Shown here piece after piece: positions 16,544-28,604 of a stretch of 64,000 nucleotides of DNA (position 1 is the first letter of the stretch; every line of letters starts with the position of its first letter). This DNA is from Cellulosimicrobium sp. CUA-896 (GTDB lineage: Bacteria; Actinomycetota; Actinomycetes; Actinomycetales; Cellulomonadaceae). A program made the translations under genes and the position numbers. A model generated the notes under the pieces. It made no database searches and was not told the DNA's origin. It worked only from the letters and a program-made list of their open reading frames with translations. The stretch covers positions 1-64,000 of the forward strand of contig NZ_MKKH01000007.1 of the NCBI RefSeq assembly GCF_001942335.1, in the 5' to 3' direction.

Positions 16544-18118
16544 TCAGGCCTGGACGCGTCGGCGCAGCCAGAGGACGAGCGCGCCGCCGCCCACGAGCAG
16601 GACGGCGAACGCCGCCGCACCGGCGACGGTCGCACCGGTCGAGGCGAGCTGCGAGCCCTCGTCGTCGCTCACCAGCGTGACGTCCTCCGCGGCGATCGGC
16701 TCGACCGGCGGGTTGGCGCACTCGCTCGACGCCGGCGGGTAGTCCACGACGGTCGAGTACGACGGGTTCACCTCGAACCGCACCTGCACGCCCTCACGCG
16801 TCCACGCGTAGTTCCCCTCGGTCTGCGTGTAGGAGCCGTCCTCGTTGCGCACGTAGCCCGGCCACTGCTTCGGCTCGCTCGCCGACGCGCCGGGCCACAG
16901 CACGCGACCGCCGAGCGGCTGGTCCGTCACCACGTGGTCCTCGCCGCCGCGCGGGTGGAGGAACGTGATCGTCAGCGGGGTGTCGCCGTCGGCCTCGACG
17001 CCCTCGGGCAGGGTGACCTCGTAGCCCAGGTACGGGACGTCGGCCTCGCACACGGCCGCGATCTCGCCGGGCACCAGCGCGCAGTCCTCGGCGGCGGGCA
17101 GGACCGCCTCGGCCGGGAGGACGGCGCGGCTGCCGTCCTCCTCGACGACGTAGCCGTCCGGCACGTCGGCGAGCGTGACGCCGTCCGCGGCCTCGGCGAC
17201 GACGCCCTCCTCGGTCGCGGTGTAGCGGATCAGCGTGGTGTCCTCGGGCAGCACGACGTCCTGGATCCCGGCGCCGCAGACCGCCGCGGCGGCGGGCGCC
17301 ACCGGCGCGGCCTCGACCACCGGCGCGGGCGGCGCGGCGATCGGGCGCCCGGGCGCGAACCCGGGCCCGCAGGTGCCCGCGGGGAGCAGCTCCGAGAGGT
17401 CCTGGTGGTCCCAGGCGACGAGGCTGCCGGCGGGGAAGTCGCCGGTGTGGTTGCCGTCCGCCGAGTACTCGATGTCGGTCGGGAGGTCGTACTCGCGGGA
17501 GGGGAGCCGGATGAGGTCCTGCTGCACGCCCCACGCGGTGCACAGGGCCTCGTCCGTCACGTCCTCGCCGACGACGTCGCGGACGGCGTCGAGATCGAGC
17601 GGCTCGACCGTCCAGGTCAGCGCCCACGGGTCCGCCGGGACCGCGGTGTCGTGGCCCGTGACGAGCTCCTGCGGGCCGGAGTTCTCCCAGGCGGCGGCCT
17701 TCTCGGCGTCGAGCTTCGGGTAGACGTACACGCCCACCTGCCCGAGGTCCTCGCCGCTCGGGCACGCGGTGGTGGTGCCCTCGTCGCTCCAGTCCCACCG
17801 GGGGTCGTCCGCCGCCTCGACCTCGACCTCCCACTCGTGGTCGGTCGTCGGGTCGAGGTCCACGGACGTCCGGAAGTCGCGGCCGAACCGCTCCTTCTCC
17901 ACGACCTCGCCGTCGACCGTGACGGTGACCTCGTTGGCCCTGCCCCGCTCCGCGTAGGCCCAGAGCGCGACGTCCACCGAGGAGCAGTCGGCGTCGACGA
18001 CGGGGGTGTGCGCGGAAGCCGGCGCGGCGGTCGCGACCAGTGCGGCGCCCAGTGCGAGCGCTGTGGTCGCGGCGCCCGCGAGAAGTCTCTTCACGGGGGA
18101 GGTGTCCCTTCGAGGCAT
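16544..18118 (-). CDS. secreted LAXTG cell-wall-anchored protein, unknown function
   Basis: A 524-residue surface protein. It starts MPRRDTSPVKRLLAGAATT with a basic n-region and Ala-rich h-region, and the signal cleavage site is probably after APASA. The C-terminus is a classic sorting signal: LASTG, a hydrophobic helix (AAFAVLLVGGGALVLWL) and a positive tail (RRRVQA). LAXTG is the motif preferred by class E sortases, and a class E sortase gene is at 29351-30130. The mature region has about eight cysteines, which could pair, and an Ala/Pro-rich spacer near 290-310. No catalytic motif was recognised. GTG 18079 (VKRLLAG) is another possible start. It sits between dciA and gyrB, where most relatives have no gene. 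Confidence 0.85.
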   Translation of the reverse strand: MPRRDTSPVKRLLAGAATTALALGAALVATAAPASAHTPVVDADCSSVDVALWAYAERGRANEVTVTVDGEVVEKERFGRDFRTSVDLDPTTDHEWEVEVEAADDPRWDWSDEGTTTACPSGEDLGQVGVYVYPKLDAEKAAAWENSGPQELVTGHDTAVPADPWALTWTVEPLDLDAVRDVVGEDVTDEALCTAWGVQQDLIRLPSREYDLPTDIEYSADGNHTGDFPAGSLVAWDHQDLSELLPAGTCGPGFAPGRPIAAPPAPVVEAAPVAPAAAAVCGAGIQDVVLPEDTTLIRYTATEEGVVAEAADGVTLADVPDGYVVEEDGSRAVLPAEAVLPAAEDCALVPGEIAAVCEADVPYLGYEVTLPEGVEADGDTPLTITFLHPRGGEDHVVTDQPLGGRVLWPGASASEPKQWPGYVRNEDGSYTQTEGNYAWTREGVQVRFEVNPSYSTVVDYPPASSECANPPVEPIAAEDVTLVSDDEGSQLASTGATVAGAAAFAVLLVGGGALVLWLRRRVQA

Positions 18119-18627
18119 GGGCCGGCCGCTGCCCCCTGACAGCCGGCTGAAAAGTGATTGACCGGGCCATCCAACCATCATCGTCGCGAAATTCCGATAC
18201 CCGGCCAAGGTATATCCGGAGCGCCGAAAGCGGACTTATATCGCATCAGCACGCCGTGGACAACCCTGTGGACAACGGTGTGGAGAAGTCCGCGCAACTC
18301 CTCGGCGCGCGGACGACCGGCCGTCCTCAGGGACGCGCAGATCCGCGGTTCCGGGCTCTCGGCAGGTAGACTGGGACGGTCATTCCGGGTCGTGCCACCG
18401 CCCTTCCCGCAGCTCTCGCGCCCCGCGCGACCGGCCACCGGCCGGCCACGCTCCTCGGGTTCCCGGGAGACCTGCGTCCTCGACGGTGCAGGCCCGGAAC
18501 CTATGAGCCGTCGACGACCGTCCTGCGCGGGAGGAACGGCCGGATCCGGGGCGGAACCCGGCCGGATCCGGGCCCGCGCCTGCAGCGGCAGCCGTCGGGT
18601 GCACGACGACGAGGAGCAGTCCTGCCC
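18119..18627. other. gyrB upstream region with DnaA-box motif
   Basis: About 510 bases without a supported gene. It holds the promoters for the divergent LAXTG protein and gyrB. The part 18155-18250 is clearly less GC-rich than its surroundings and contains TATATCC and TTATATCGC, likely promoter elements. A DnaA-box-like TGTGGACAA is at 18267-18275, with weaker GTGGACAA and TGTGGAGAA copies on both sides. Confidence 0.55.
18267..18275 (-). promoter_or_regulatory. DnaA-box-like site upstream of gyrB
   Basis: TGTGGACAA matches the GC-variant DnaA box at all but one position of the TGTGGATAA consensus. Two weaker copies flank it, at 18255-18263 and 18279-18287. A role in DnaA control of gyrB or as a DnaA reservoir is inference. 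Confidence 0.5.
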
Positions 18628-20739
18628 GTGGCAGACCACATCGACACCGCCCAGTCCCCCATCGCGGCCGCGGCCGACGGCACACCCCCTGCGGGCGGTG
18701 GCTACGACGCCAGCAACATCACCGTCCTCGAGGGGCTCGAGGCGGTCCGCAAGCGTCCGGGCATGTACATCGGATCGACGGGCGAGCGAGGGCTCCACCA
18801 CCTTGTGTACGAGGTTGTGGACAACTCGGTGGACGAGGCGCTCGCCGGCCACGCCGACACCATCGACGTGACACTCCTCGCCGACGGCGGTGTACGAGTC
18901 GTCGACAACGGTCGCGGCATCCCCGTGGCGATGCACCCGACGGAGGGCAAGCCGACCGTCGAGGTCGTCATGACGATCCTCCACGCGGGCGGGAAGTTCG
19001 GCGGCGGCGGCTACGCCGTGTCCGGCGCCTCCACGGCGTGGGCATCTCCGTCGTCAACGCGCTGTCGACGCGCGTCGTCACCGAGGTGCGGCGTGACGGC
19101 TACGCGTGGCGGCAGGAGTTCGCCGACGGCGGCAAGCCCGTCGGCGGGCTCGAGCGGGGCGACGCGACGTCCGAGACGGGGACGTCGCAGACGTTCTGGG
19201 CCGACCCGGCGATCTTCGAGACGACCGACTTCGACTTCGAGACGCTCCGCGCGCGCTTCCAGCAGATGGCCTTCCTCAACAAGGGCCTGAGGATCACCCT
19301 GACGGACGAGCGCCCCGCCCACCTCGACACGGGCGACGAGGTCACGGGCGGGGACGGCGCCACCGCCGCCACGGCCGACGACGTCGCGGAGGTCCCCGAC
19401 GGCACGGACGACGACGCGGCGGCGACCGCACCGAAGGCGCGCACCGTGACGTACAAGTACGACGGTGGTCTCGTCGACTACGTCAAGCACCTCAACTCGG
19501 CGAAGAAGGTCGAGCTGGTCCACCCGGACGTCATCGACTTCGAGTCGGAGGACACCGAGCGCAAGATCTCCGTCGAGATCGCGCTGCAGTGGACGAGCGC
19601 GTACTCCGAGTCGGTGCACACCTACGCCAACACCATCTCCACCACCGAGGGCGGCACGCACGAGGAGGGCTTCCGCGCGGCCATGACGTCCCTCGTCAAC
19701 CGCTACGCCCGCGACAAGGGCATCCTCAAGGAGAAGGACGACAACCTCACGGGCGACGACATCCGCGAGGGCTCACCGCCGTCGTCTCCGTCAAGCTCGG
19801 CGAGCCGCAGTTCGAGGGCCAGACCAAGACGAAGCTCGGCAACACCGAGGCCAAGACCTTCGTCCAGCGCGTGGTCAACGAGCGCCTCGTCGACTGGTTC
19901 GACTCGCACCCCACGGAGGGCCGCGACGTCATCCGCAAGGCGATCCAGGCGTCGCAGGCCCGCATCGCCGCCCGCAAGGCCCGCGAGGCCACGCGGCGCA
20001 AGGGGCTGCTCGAGTCCGGCGGCATGCCCGGCAAGCTCAAGGACTGCCAGTCCAACCGTCCCGACGAGTGCGAGATCTTCATCGTCGAGGGCGACTCGGC
20101 GGGCGGTTCCGCGGTGCGCGGGCGCAACCCGCACACCCAGGCGATCCTGCCGCTGCGCGGCAAGATCCTCAACGTCGAGCGCGCACGCCTCGACCGCGCC
20201 CTGTCGAACGCCGAGGTCCAGGCGATCATCACCGCGTTCGGCACCGGCATCGGCGAGGACTTCGAGCTCGCCAAGCTCCGGTACCACAAGATCGTGCTCA
20301 TGGCCGACGCGACGTCGACGGCCAGCACATCTCGACGCTCCTGCTCACGCTCCTGTTCCGCTACATGCGGCCGCTCATCGAGAACGGGCACGTGTACCTC
20401 GCGCAGCCGCCGCTCTACCGCCTCAAGTGGTCCAACGCGCCGCACGACTACGTCTACTCCGACCGGGAGCGCGACGCCTTCCTCGCGGCGGGCCAGGCGG
20501 CGGGCAAGCGGATCCCCAAGGACAACGGCATCCAGCGCTACAAGGGCCTCGGCGAGATGGACTACTCCGAGCTCTGGGACACGACGATGGACCCCGAGCA
20601 CCGCACGCTCAACCAGGTGACGCTCGACGACGCCGCCGCCGCGGACGAGATCTTCTCCGTCCTCATGGGCGAGGACGTCGAGTCGCGCCGCAGCTTCATC
20701 CAGCGCAACGCCAAGGACGTGCGGTTCCTTGACATCTGA
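18628..20739 (+). CDS. gyrB: DNA gyrase subunit B; three frameshifts
   Basis: GyrB is the ATPase subunit of gyrase. Corrected length is 704 residues. Visible parts: the GHKL ATPase start ([43 protein letters not shown]), the QTK-type loop, the transducer, the TOPRIM domain ([18 protein letters not shown] and MADADVDGQHI) and the C-terminal [17 protein letters not shown]. Three single-base losses break it: near 19028 (GGCGCCTCC for GGCGGCCTCC), near 19774 (GAGGGCTCACC for GAGGGCCTCACC) and near 20312 (GCGACGTC for GCGGACGTC). Each lies in an invariant motif, so no truncated product could work; sequence error is far more likely than a real pseudogene. GTG 18628 has GAGGAG upstream. Confidence 0.95.
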
Positions 20740-20742
20740 CCC

Positions 20743-20760
20743 GCGCGCCCTCCGGCGCGC
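20743..20760 (+). terminator. short hairpin after gyrB
   Basis: GCGCGCC, loop CTCC, GGCGCGC, three bases after the gyrB stop. It could end or attenuate transcription before gyrA. The following 250 bases up to gyrA hold no gene. Confidence 0.5.
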
Positions 20761-21009
20761 CCCGGGCGTCGGTGGTGGGACGCCGGGACGGGGCGCTCCG
20801 GGGCGGCCGTGCCGGGTCTACCATCCGCGCCGCTCGTCCCTCGCGGCGCTCCCGCCAGACCCGCCACGACCCGGCACGGCCGCCCCTCCGACCCCGTCCT
20901 GGCGCGGCTGCGCCCGACCTGACGGCGCGGCCAGCCCGAGCACCGACGGCGCACCGAACGCGGTGGCGACCACGAGCAGCGAGCACGAGACGAACGAACG
21001 AGGTAGACC

Positions 21010-23681
<2,672 letters not shown>

Positions 23682-23685
<4 letters not shown>

Positions 23686-24605
23686 GCAGCGAGAAGAACG
23701 CACCGCCGAGCGTGACGCCGGAGTCCGCCGTGCCGCGCCCCGACACGAGCACGCGGACGGCGTCCCGCCCCGCGCGCGACGGGTCGGCCGGCGGGTCGGG
23801 CAACGGGCGCAGCCAGGGTGCGGCGACCGCTCCCCCGCCGCCCCCGCCGCCGCCCGTGGTCGAGCAGGACCAGGCGTTGTCCGCCGGGGCGGACGCCTCG
23901 ACGTCGGACCCGGACGACCGCATGGAGACGGCGTCGGGCGAGAGCCGTGTGTCGGTGGCCCGGGCCGGTGCGGTCAAGGCCGCCGCGGCCGCGCTCGCCG
24001 CGGCGCGCTCGGCGGCGAAGAAGGTCTCGGCGTCCGCGCCGCAGGAGCGCGCGGAGCACGACCTCGACCACCGGACGGAGACGGGAATGGCCACGACGGC
24101 GGAGACCGAGGCCGGGCCCGCGCCCGACACCTCCTCGATGCACTACTCGGCGGCCGGTGTGACCGGTACGGCGAGCGCGCTGACCGGCTCGACGCCGGCG
24201 GTGTCGACGGCCACGGGGGCGACCCCGGTCGTCCGTGGGGACGGGCCGCGACGCGTGCGGCTGTCGGTCTCGCGCATCGACCCGTGGTCGGCGATGAAGC
24301 TGGGCTTCCTCCTCGCGGTCGCGATCGGCATCATGACGGTCGTCGCCACGGCCGTGGTCTGGTACGTGCTCGACGGGATGATGGTCTTCGACAAGGTCCA
24401 GGACTTCGTCACGCAGATCGCCGGCGAGGAGAGCGACGTCGACATCAAGCAGTTCGTCGAGTTCGGGCGCGTCGTGTCGCTCGCGACGCTGCTCGGTGTC
24501 GTGAACGTCGTGATCATCACCGCGCTGTCGACGATCATGGCGTTCCTGTACAACATCGTCGCCGCCCTCGTGGGCGGTGTGCACCTCACGCTGACCGACG
24601 ACTGA
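23682..24605 (+). CDS. DUF3566 membrane protein
   Basis: Actinobacterial DUF3566 proteins occupy this site after gyrA in many genomes. The 307-residue protein has a long low-complexity cytoplasmic N-terminus (about 1-200, including eight consecutive prolines and Ala/Ser/Thr-rich stretches) and then the conserved domain: [20 protein letters not shown], a first membrane helix (about 207-230), [17 protein letters not shown] and a second helix near 275-300. It overlaps gyrA as ATGA, so it is translationally coupled. Function is unknown. Confidence 0.9.
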
Positions 24606-24762
24606 CGCACGGTGGCCGTCCGCGCCGTCGGGCAGTGGCGGGACCCGCTCCGGTTTGGGCGAGCGGGCCCGCGTGGGGTAACCTCAAGCGCTGCCTGCGT
24701 GCGGCACGACTCCCTCCGCGGCCCTCGTGGCCAGGCAGGGAACGGCTACGCAGAGCGCGGAC

Positions 24763-24836
24763 GGGCCTATAGCTCAGACGGTTAGAGCGCTTCCCTGATA
24801 AGGAAGAGGTCAGAGGTTCAAGTCCTCTTAGGCCCA
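24763..24836 (+). tRNA. tRNA-Ile (GAT)
   Basis: A 74-base cloverleaf starts GGGCCTATAGCTCAGACGGT and ends in the pairing acceptor TAGGCCC plus A. The anticodon loop CTGATAA gives GAT. The T arm AGAGGTTCAAGTCCTCT is canonical. CCA is not encoded. The position downstream of gyrA is the classic actinobacterial location. Confidence 0.97.
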
Positions 24837-24863
24837 CTGTCGAACCCACCGAGGGGGAACGTG

Positions 24864-24983
24864 ATGAAGAAGCTCGTGGTCCTGATCCTCGCCGCCGGCG
24901 CCGGATACCTCGTGTGGCGCAAGTACTCCGAGGACTCGGCCGAGCGCGACCTGTGGGCCGAGGTCACCGACACCTTCGAGTGA
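24864..24983 (+). CDS. DLW-39 family small membrane peptide
   Basis: This 39-residue peptide starts MKKLVVLILAAGAGYLVWRK and continues YSEDSAERDLWAEVTDTFE. It matches the DLW-39 family of actinobacteria in length, single N-terminal membrane helix and the DLW motif, and in its location between tRNA-Ile and tRNA-Ala. GAGGGGGAACGTG precedes the ATG and acts as ribosome site; GTG 24861 in the same frame could also start it. Function is unknown. Confidence 0.88.
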   Translation: MKKLVVLILAAGAGYLVWRKYSEDSAERDLWAEVTDTFE

Positions 24984-25023
24984 GCCGCACGGCTCGCACC
25001 TCCGGCTCCCGGCCGGAGCTCCA

Positions 25024-25096
25024 GGGGCCATGGCGCAATTGGTAGCGCACCTGCTTTGCAAGCAGGGGGTTGGGGGTTCGAGTCCCCCTGGCTCCA
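25024..25096 (+). tRNA. tRNA-Ala (TGC)
   Basis: A 73-base cloverleaf begins GGGGCCATGGCGCAATTGGT and ends GGCTCC plus A. The anticodon loop TTTGCAA gives TGC. The T arm GGGGGTTCGAGTCCCCC is perfect. CCA is not encoded. Confidence 0.97.
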
Positions 25097-25115
25097 CGTC
25101 CTGGACCAGCACGAC

Positions 25116-25139
25116 GCCCCGCACCGAACGGTGCGGGGC
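25116..25139. terminator. bidirectional terminator after tRNA-Ala
   Basis: A 10-bp perfect stem (GCCCCGCACC with its complement) and GAAC loop, located between tRNA-Ala and the converging gene at 25187. Confidence 0.85.
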
Positions 25140-25186
25140 CGTCGTCGTCCGCCGGGCCGGCCGGACGCGCCGGCCGGCCCGGACCG

Positions 25187-26332
25187 TCACGCGCCGGGCT
25201 TGGTCTCGCCCGAGCCCTCGGTACCCGTCTCCGACGGCTCGCCGGCGGCACCCGACTCCTCGGCGCGCTTCGCCGCGTCGTCGGCGGACCCGCTGGTCGA
25301 CGTCTCGGTGGCGTCCTGCGGCACGGCCGAGGCCTGCCCCGCGGCGTTCTTCGCGGAGCCGCCGCTGCGGGAGCGGGTGGTGGCCTTCTTCGCCGTGCCG
25401 CGGGCGTCGGACACGGCCTCGTTCACGCGGCCGGAGACGTCGTCGCGCACACCGGCGGCCCGCTCGGCGAGCTTGTCGGTGGCCTCGCGCCCGCGCGCGA
25501 CGGCCGATCCGGCCGCCTCGCCGAGCTGCTCGGCGGCGTCCCCGACCGCGTGCCGCGCGTCGCCGACGACGTCGTCGAAGCGGGTCTGCTGCTGCTCCTG
25601 CTCCCACGGCTCGGCCCACGGGTCGGTCTGGGGCTGCGCGCGCCGGTACAGCACGTAGCCGACGCCCGCGGCGGTCACGCCGCCGACGACCCACCACACG
25701 GCCTTGCCGCCGCCGGAGGACTCCTTCTTCGCGGCCTTCTTCGCCGCCTTGTCCGCGGCCTCCGCGAGCTTCCGCGCGGCCTTGTCGGCAGCCTTGCCCG
25801 CCTTCTTCCCGGCGCGGCCCGAGCCCTTCTGCGCCTTCTTGGCGGCGGCCTTGGAGGCCTTCTTCGCCTGCTTGGACAGCTTGTGCGCCTTCTTGCCGCC
25901 CGCGGCCACCGTGCCCGCGGTGACGGCGGCCGTGGCACCCGCGGCGCCGACCGCGTGCTCGGACGCACGCTGGGCGGCCTCGTTGAAGCTCGCGACGATC
26001 TTCGGCAGCACCTCGTCGACGAGCTTGTCGTGGGCGGTGTCGATGGCGGGCCCGGCCTTGTCCGCGGCCTTCTCGACACGCGGGGCGGCGGCCTGGATGC
26101 TGTCCTGCCACGCCTTCTCGACGCGCGGCTGCAGCCACTCGAGGAACGCCTCCGCCTTGGGCGTGCCCCACTCCTTGGCGTGGACCGCGGCGTCCTTGGC
26201 CTGCCCGGCCAGGTGCCCGGCCGCGGTCTGTGCCGTCGCGACGGCGCCTGCCGCCTGGTCCTTCATCTTGTCGGTGTCCAGCGAGCCGATCGTGTCCTTG
26301 ACCGTGCTGGTCCCTGAGCGAGAACGAGTCAT
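25187..26332 (-). CDS. Ala/Lys-rich membrane-anchored protein, unknown function
   Basis: This 381-residue protein has no recognised enzymatic motif. The first half is helical with amphipathic Ala/Lys repeats resembling apolipoprotein- or late-embryogenesis-type helices (KAADKAGPAIDTAHDKL, KKASKAAAKKAQKGSGRAGKK). One transmembrane helix follows (VWWVVGGVTAAGVGYVLYRR, about 220-240), then TDPWAEPWEQ and a second Ala/Asp-rich helical stretch with an acidic end. GAGGAG lies six bases before ATG 26332. Such proteins are common next to tRNA-Ala in Cellulomonas-like genomes, from memory. A nucleoid or envelope structural role is possible but unsupported. Confidence 0.75.
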   Translation of the reverse strand: MTRSRSGTSTVKDTIGSLDTDKMKDQAAGAVATAQTAAGHLAGQAKDAAVHAKEWGTPKAEAFLEWLQPRVEKAWQDSIQAAAPRVEKAADKAGPAIDTAHDKLVDEVLPKIVASFNEAAQRASEHAVGAAGATAAVTAGTVAAGGKKAHKLSKQAKKASKAAAKKAQKGSGRAGKKAGKAADKAARKLAEAADKAAKKAAKKESSGGGKAVWWVVGGVTAAGVGYVLYRRAQPQTDPWAEPWEQEQQQTRFDDVVGDARHAVGDAAEQLGEAAGSAVARGREATDKLAERAAGVRDDVSGRVNEAVSDARGTAKKATTRSRSGGSAKNAAGQASAVPQDATETSTSGSADDAAKRAEESGAAGEPSETGTEGSGETKPGA

Positions 26333-26478
26333 GCGCGCTCCTCGGTTCGTCGTCCGACGCGGACGGTGGTGGAAGGTGACGTTCCGCCCACTCTGCCACC
26401 ACCGCGCGCGGGCCGCGAGACGTCCGCGCCGTCGTCCCCGGACGGGCCGTGCGCGGTGATCGTGGGAGGATGGTGCGC

Positions 26479-27016
26479 ATGTTCGCAACCCTCCACACGA
26501 CCGCTGGTGACATCCGGATCGAGCTGCTGCCGAACCACGCCCGAAGACGGTGGCGAACTTCGTCGGCCTCGCGCAGGGCACCAAGGCGTGGTCCGACCCC
26601 CGCACGGGCGAGGAGCGCACCGACCCGTTCTACGACGGCCTGATCTTCCACCGCGTCATCAAGGACTTCATGATCCAGGGTGGCTGCCCGCTCGGCACCG
26701 GCACGGGCGGCCCCGGCTACACCTTCGACGACGAGATCCACCCCGAGCTGTCGTTCGACCAGCCCTACCTGCTCGCGATGGCGAACGCCGGCGTGCGGCG
26801 CAACCCGGTCACGGCGCGACCGAGGGCACGAACGGGTCGCAGTTCTTCGTCTCGACCGTCGCCACGCCCTGGCTCACCGGCAAGCACACGATCTTCGGGC
26901 GTGTCGCGGACAACGCGTCGAAGAAGGTCGTCGACGCCATCGAGGCGACCCCCACGCGCCCGGGCGACCGGCCGCAGGAGGACGTGGTCATCACCTCCGT
27001 CACGATCGAGGACTGA
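26479..27016 (+). CDS. ppiA: cyclophilin-type peptidyl-prolyl isomerase; two frameshifts
   Basis: Cytoplasmic cyclophilin that speeds proline isomerisation. Corrected length is about 179 residues: [21 protein letters not shown], then [33 protein letters not shown] (catalytic Arg in FHRVI), [11 protein letters not shown] and the C-terminal [14 protein letters not shown]. Two single-base losses split it: near 26539 (CACGCCCGAAG for CACGCCCCGAAG) and near 26813 (CACGGCGCG for CACGGGCGCG). ATG 26479 is preferred over ATG 26470 because GGGAGG sits at the right distance. The gene stands just upstream of the rhomboid gene, the usual actinobacterial pair. Confidence 0.93.
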
Positions 27017-27954
27017 CCATCTCCCAGCCGCCGGTCCCCCCAGGGCCACCTGGGCACCCCCCGTACGGGACGGCGGGTCCGCACGACGGGCCCGCCGTCC
27101 CGCCGGTGTGCCCGCGGCACCCCGACCGCGTGTCGTACGTGCGCTGCCAGCGGTGCGGACGACCGGTGTGCCCCGAGTGCCAACGGCCCGCGGCGGTCGG
27201 CGTGCAGTGCGTGGACTGCGTGCGGGACGCGGCGCGCACGGCCCCGACCGCGCGCACGGAGCTCGGCGCCCGGGTCCGGGGCGGTCCCCCGGTCGTCACG
27301 CTGACGATCATCGGCCTGTGCGTCGTGAGCTGGGTCCTGCAGCTCGTGACGGGCGGGGACTGGACGCGGCTCTTCGCGTTCGCCCCGGTCGTCGGCGACC
27401 AGGACCCCTACCGCTTCCTCACCGCGGCGTTCCTGCACGCCACGAGCCCTGTCCACATCCTGTTCAACATGTACGCGCTGTGGATCACCGGCCCGTTCCT
27501 CGAGCAGATGCTGGGCCGCTGGCGCTTCGCCGCGCTCTACCTGCTCTCCGCGCTCGGCGGGTCGGTCGGCTACCTCGTGCTCGCCGGCGGCCCGCTCTCG
27601 GACGCCTGGTACCAGCCCGTCGTCGGCGCCTCCGGGGCCGTCTTCGGGCTCTTCGGCGCCATCCTGCTCGTCCTGCGGCGGACCGGCCGCAACGCGATGC
27701 AGATCGTCGTCCTCATCGGGATCAACTTCGCGATCGGGTTCTTCTTCCCGGGCATCGCGTGGCAGGCGCACCTCGGCGGGCTGGTGGTCGGGGCGCTCCT
27801 CGGGCTGGCGTACGCGTACGCGCCGCGGGACCGCCGCACCCTCGTCTCGGTCGGCGCGACCGTGGTCGTCGGCGTCGGGCTGGTCGTGGTGTCCTGGCTC
27901 ACGTACCAGGTCGCCTACCAGGGCGTGGGACTGGCGGCGGGTCTCCCCGGCTGA
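27013..27954 (+). CDS. rhomboid-family intramembrane serine protease
   Basis: Rhomboid protease that cuts membrane proteins inside the bilayer. The N-terminus is proline-rich and is followed by a B-box-like zinc finger ([21 protein letters not shown] to CVDCV). Six or more membrane helices follow. The active serine is in [12 protein letters not shown] and the partner histidine in [11 protein letters not shown]; the [17 protein letters not shown] segment fits loop 1 and helix 2. The start is unclear: the frame is open from a CTG at 27013 that overlaps the cyclophilin stop, while the first standard start is GTG 27106, inside the zinc-finger region. Another lost base near the start would explain this. 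Confidence 0.88.
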   Translation: MTISQPPVPPGPPGHPPYGTAGPHDGPAVPPVCPRHPDRVSYVRCQRCGRPVCPECQRPAAVGVQCVDCVRDAARTAPTARTELGARVRGGPPVVTLTIIGLCVVSWVLQLVTGGDWTRLFAFAPVVGDQDPYRFLTAAFLHATSPVHILFNMYALWITGPFLEQMLGRWRFAALYLLSALGGSVGYLVLAGGPLSDAWYQPVVGASGAVFGLFGAILLVLRRTGRNAMQIVVLIGINFAIGFFFPGIAWQAHLGGLVVGALLGLAYAYAPRDRRTLVSVGATVVVGVGLVVVSWLTYQVAYQGVGLAAGLPG

Positions 27955-27990
27955 GCCCTGTTGGACGCCGGTCCACGACCGTCCCCAGGG

Positions 27991-27999
27991 TTGTCCACA
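27991..27999 (+). promoter_or_regulatory. isolated DnaA-box-like site
   Basis: TTGTCCACA lies in the 135-base gap between the converging rhomboid and crgA genes. It is identical to the box at 11537 in oriC. Function outside oriC is uncertain. Confidence 0.4.
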
Positions 28000-28089
28000 G
28001 GTGTGGAACGAACTACACCGCTGCCATTCCGCCCTATGCGCGCACGGGAACGGTCAGTGTGCGCCGATCCGCCCGTGCGCCCCGGGTGC

Positions 28090-28344
28090 CTACTTCCAGC
28101 GGGTCGTGAGCGCGAACCCCGCGATGACGAACGCGAAGCCCACGGCGAGGTTCCAGGCGCCGAGCGCGGGGATGGGCAGCTGGGCCGAGCCGCTGAGGTA
28201 GAACAGCACGATCCAGGCGAGCCCGACGAGCATGAGCCCCAGCATCGCGGGGACGAGCCAGCGCGGGTTGCCCGCCTCGGCTTTCGGCTGGCGGGGCTCG
28301 CGGGCGGGCTTCGCCGGCTTCTTGCGGGACTTCGACTCGGGCAC
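28090..28344 (-). CDS. crgA: cell division protein CrgA
   Basis: CrgA is a small two-helix actinobacterial membrane protein that links FtsZ, FtsQ, FtsI and related wall enzymes at the septum. The 84-residue protein starts with the basic [20 protein letters not shown], then [24 protein letters not shown] (helix 1), [16 protein letters not shown] and helix 2 ending FALTTRWK. Motif layout and size match the family. It is transcribed away from the DUF881 gene. Confidence 0.94.
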   Translation of the reverse strand: MPESKSRKKPAKPAREPRQPKAEAGNPRWLVPAMLGLMLVGLAWIVLFYLSGSAQLPIPALGAWNLAVGFAFVIAGFALTTRWK

Positions 28345-28604
28345 GAGGGTGGCTCCTGTCCTGGGGGTCCCCGACCGACGACGCGGTACCCGCGGGTGCG
28401 GGCGGCTGCCGTCGTCGAGCAGGGACCGTGCGTGGCTCGGGCGGACGTCGTCGACGACCGGTCAGGGGCCTGCGGAGATCTCTCGCTCCCGGCACCCGTC
28501 CCGTCCGTGGACGGCGTTCGTCGTCTAGCGTAGTGGTCGCGCACAATAGACCGTGTCACCCGGTCACCACGGCCCGGCCGTCCGGGCGTAGGAAGGGAGG
28601 GCGC

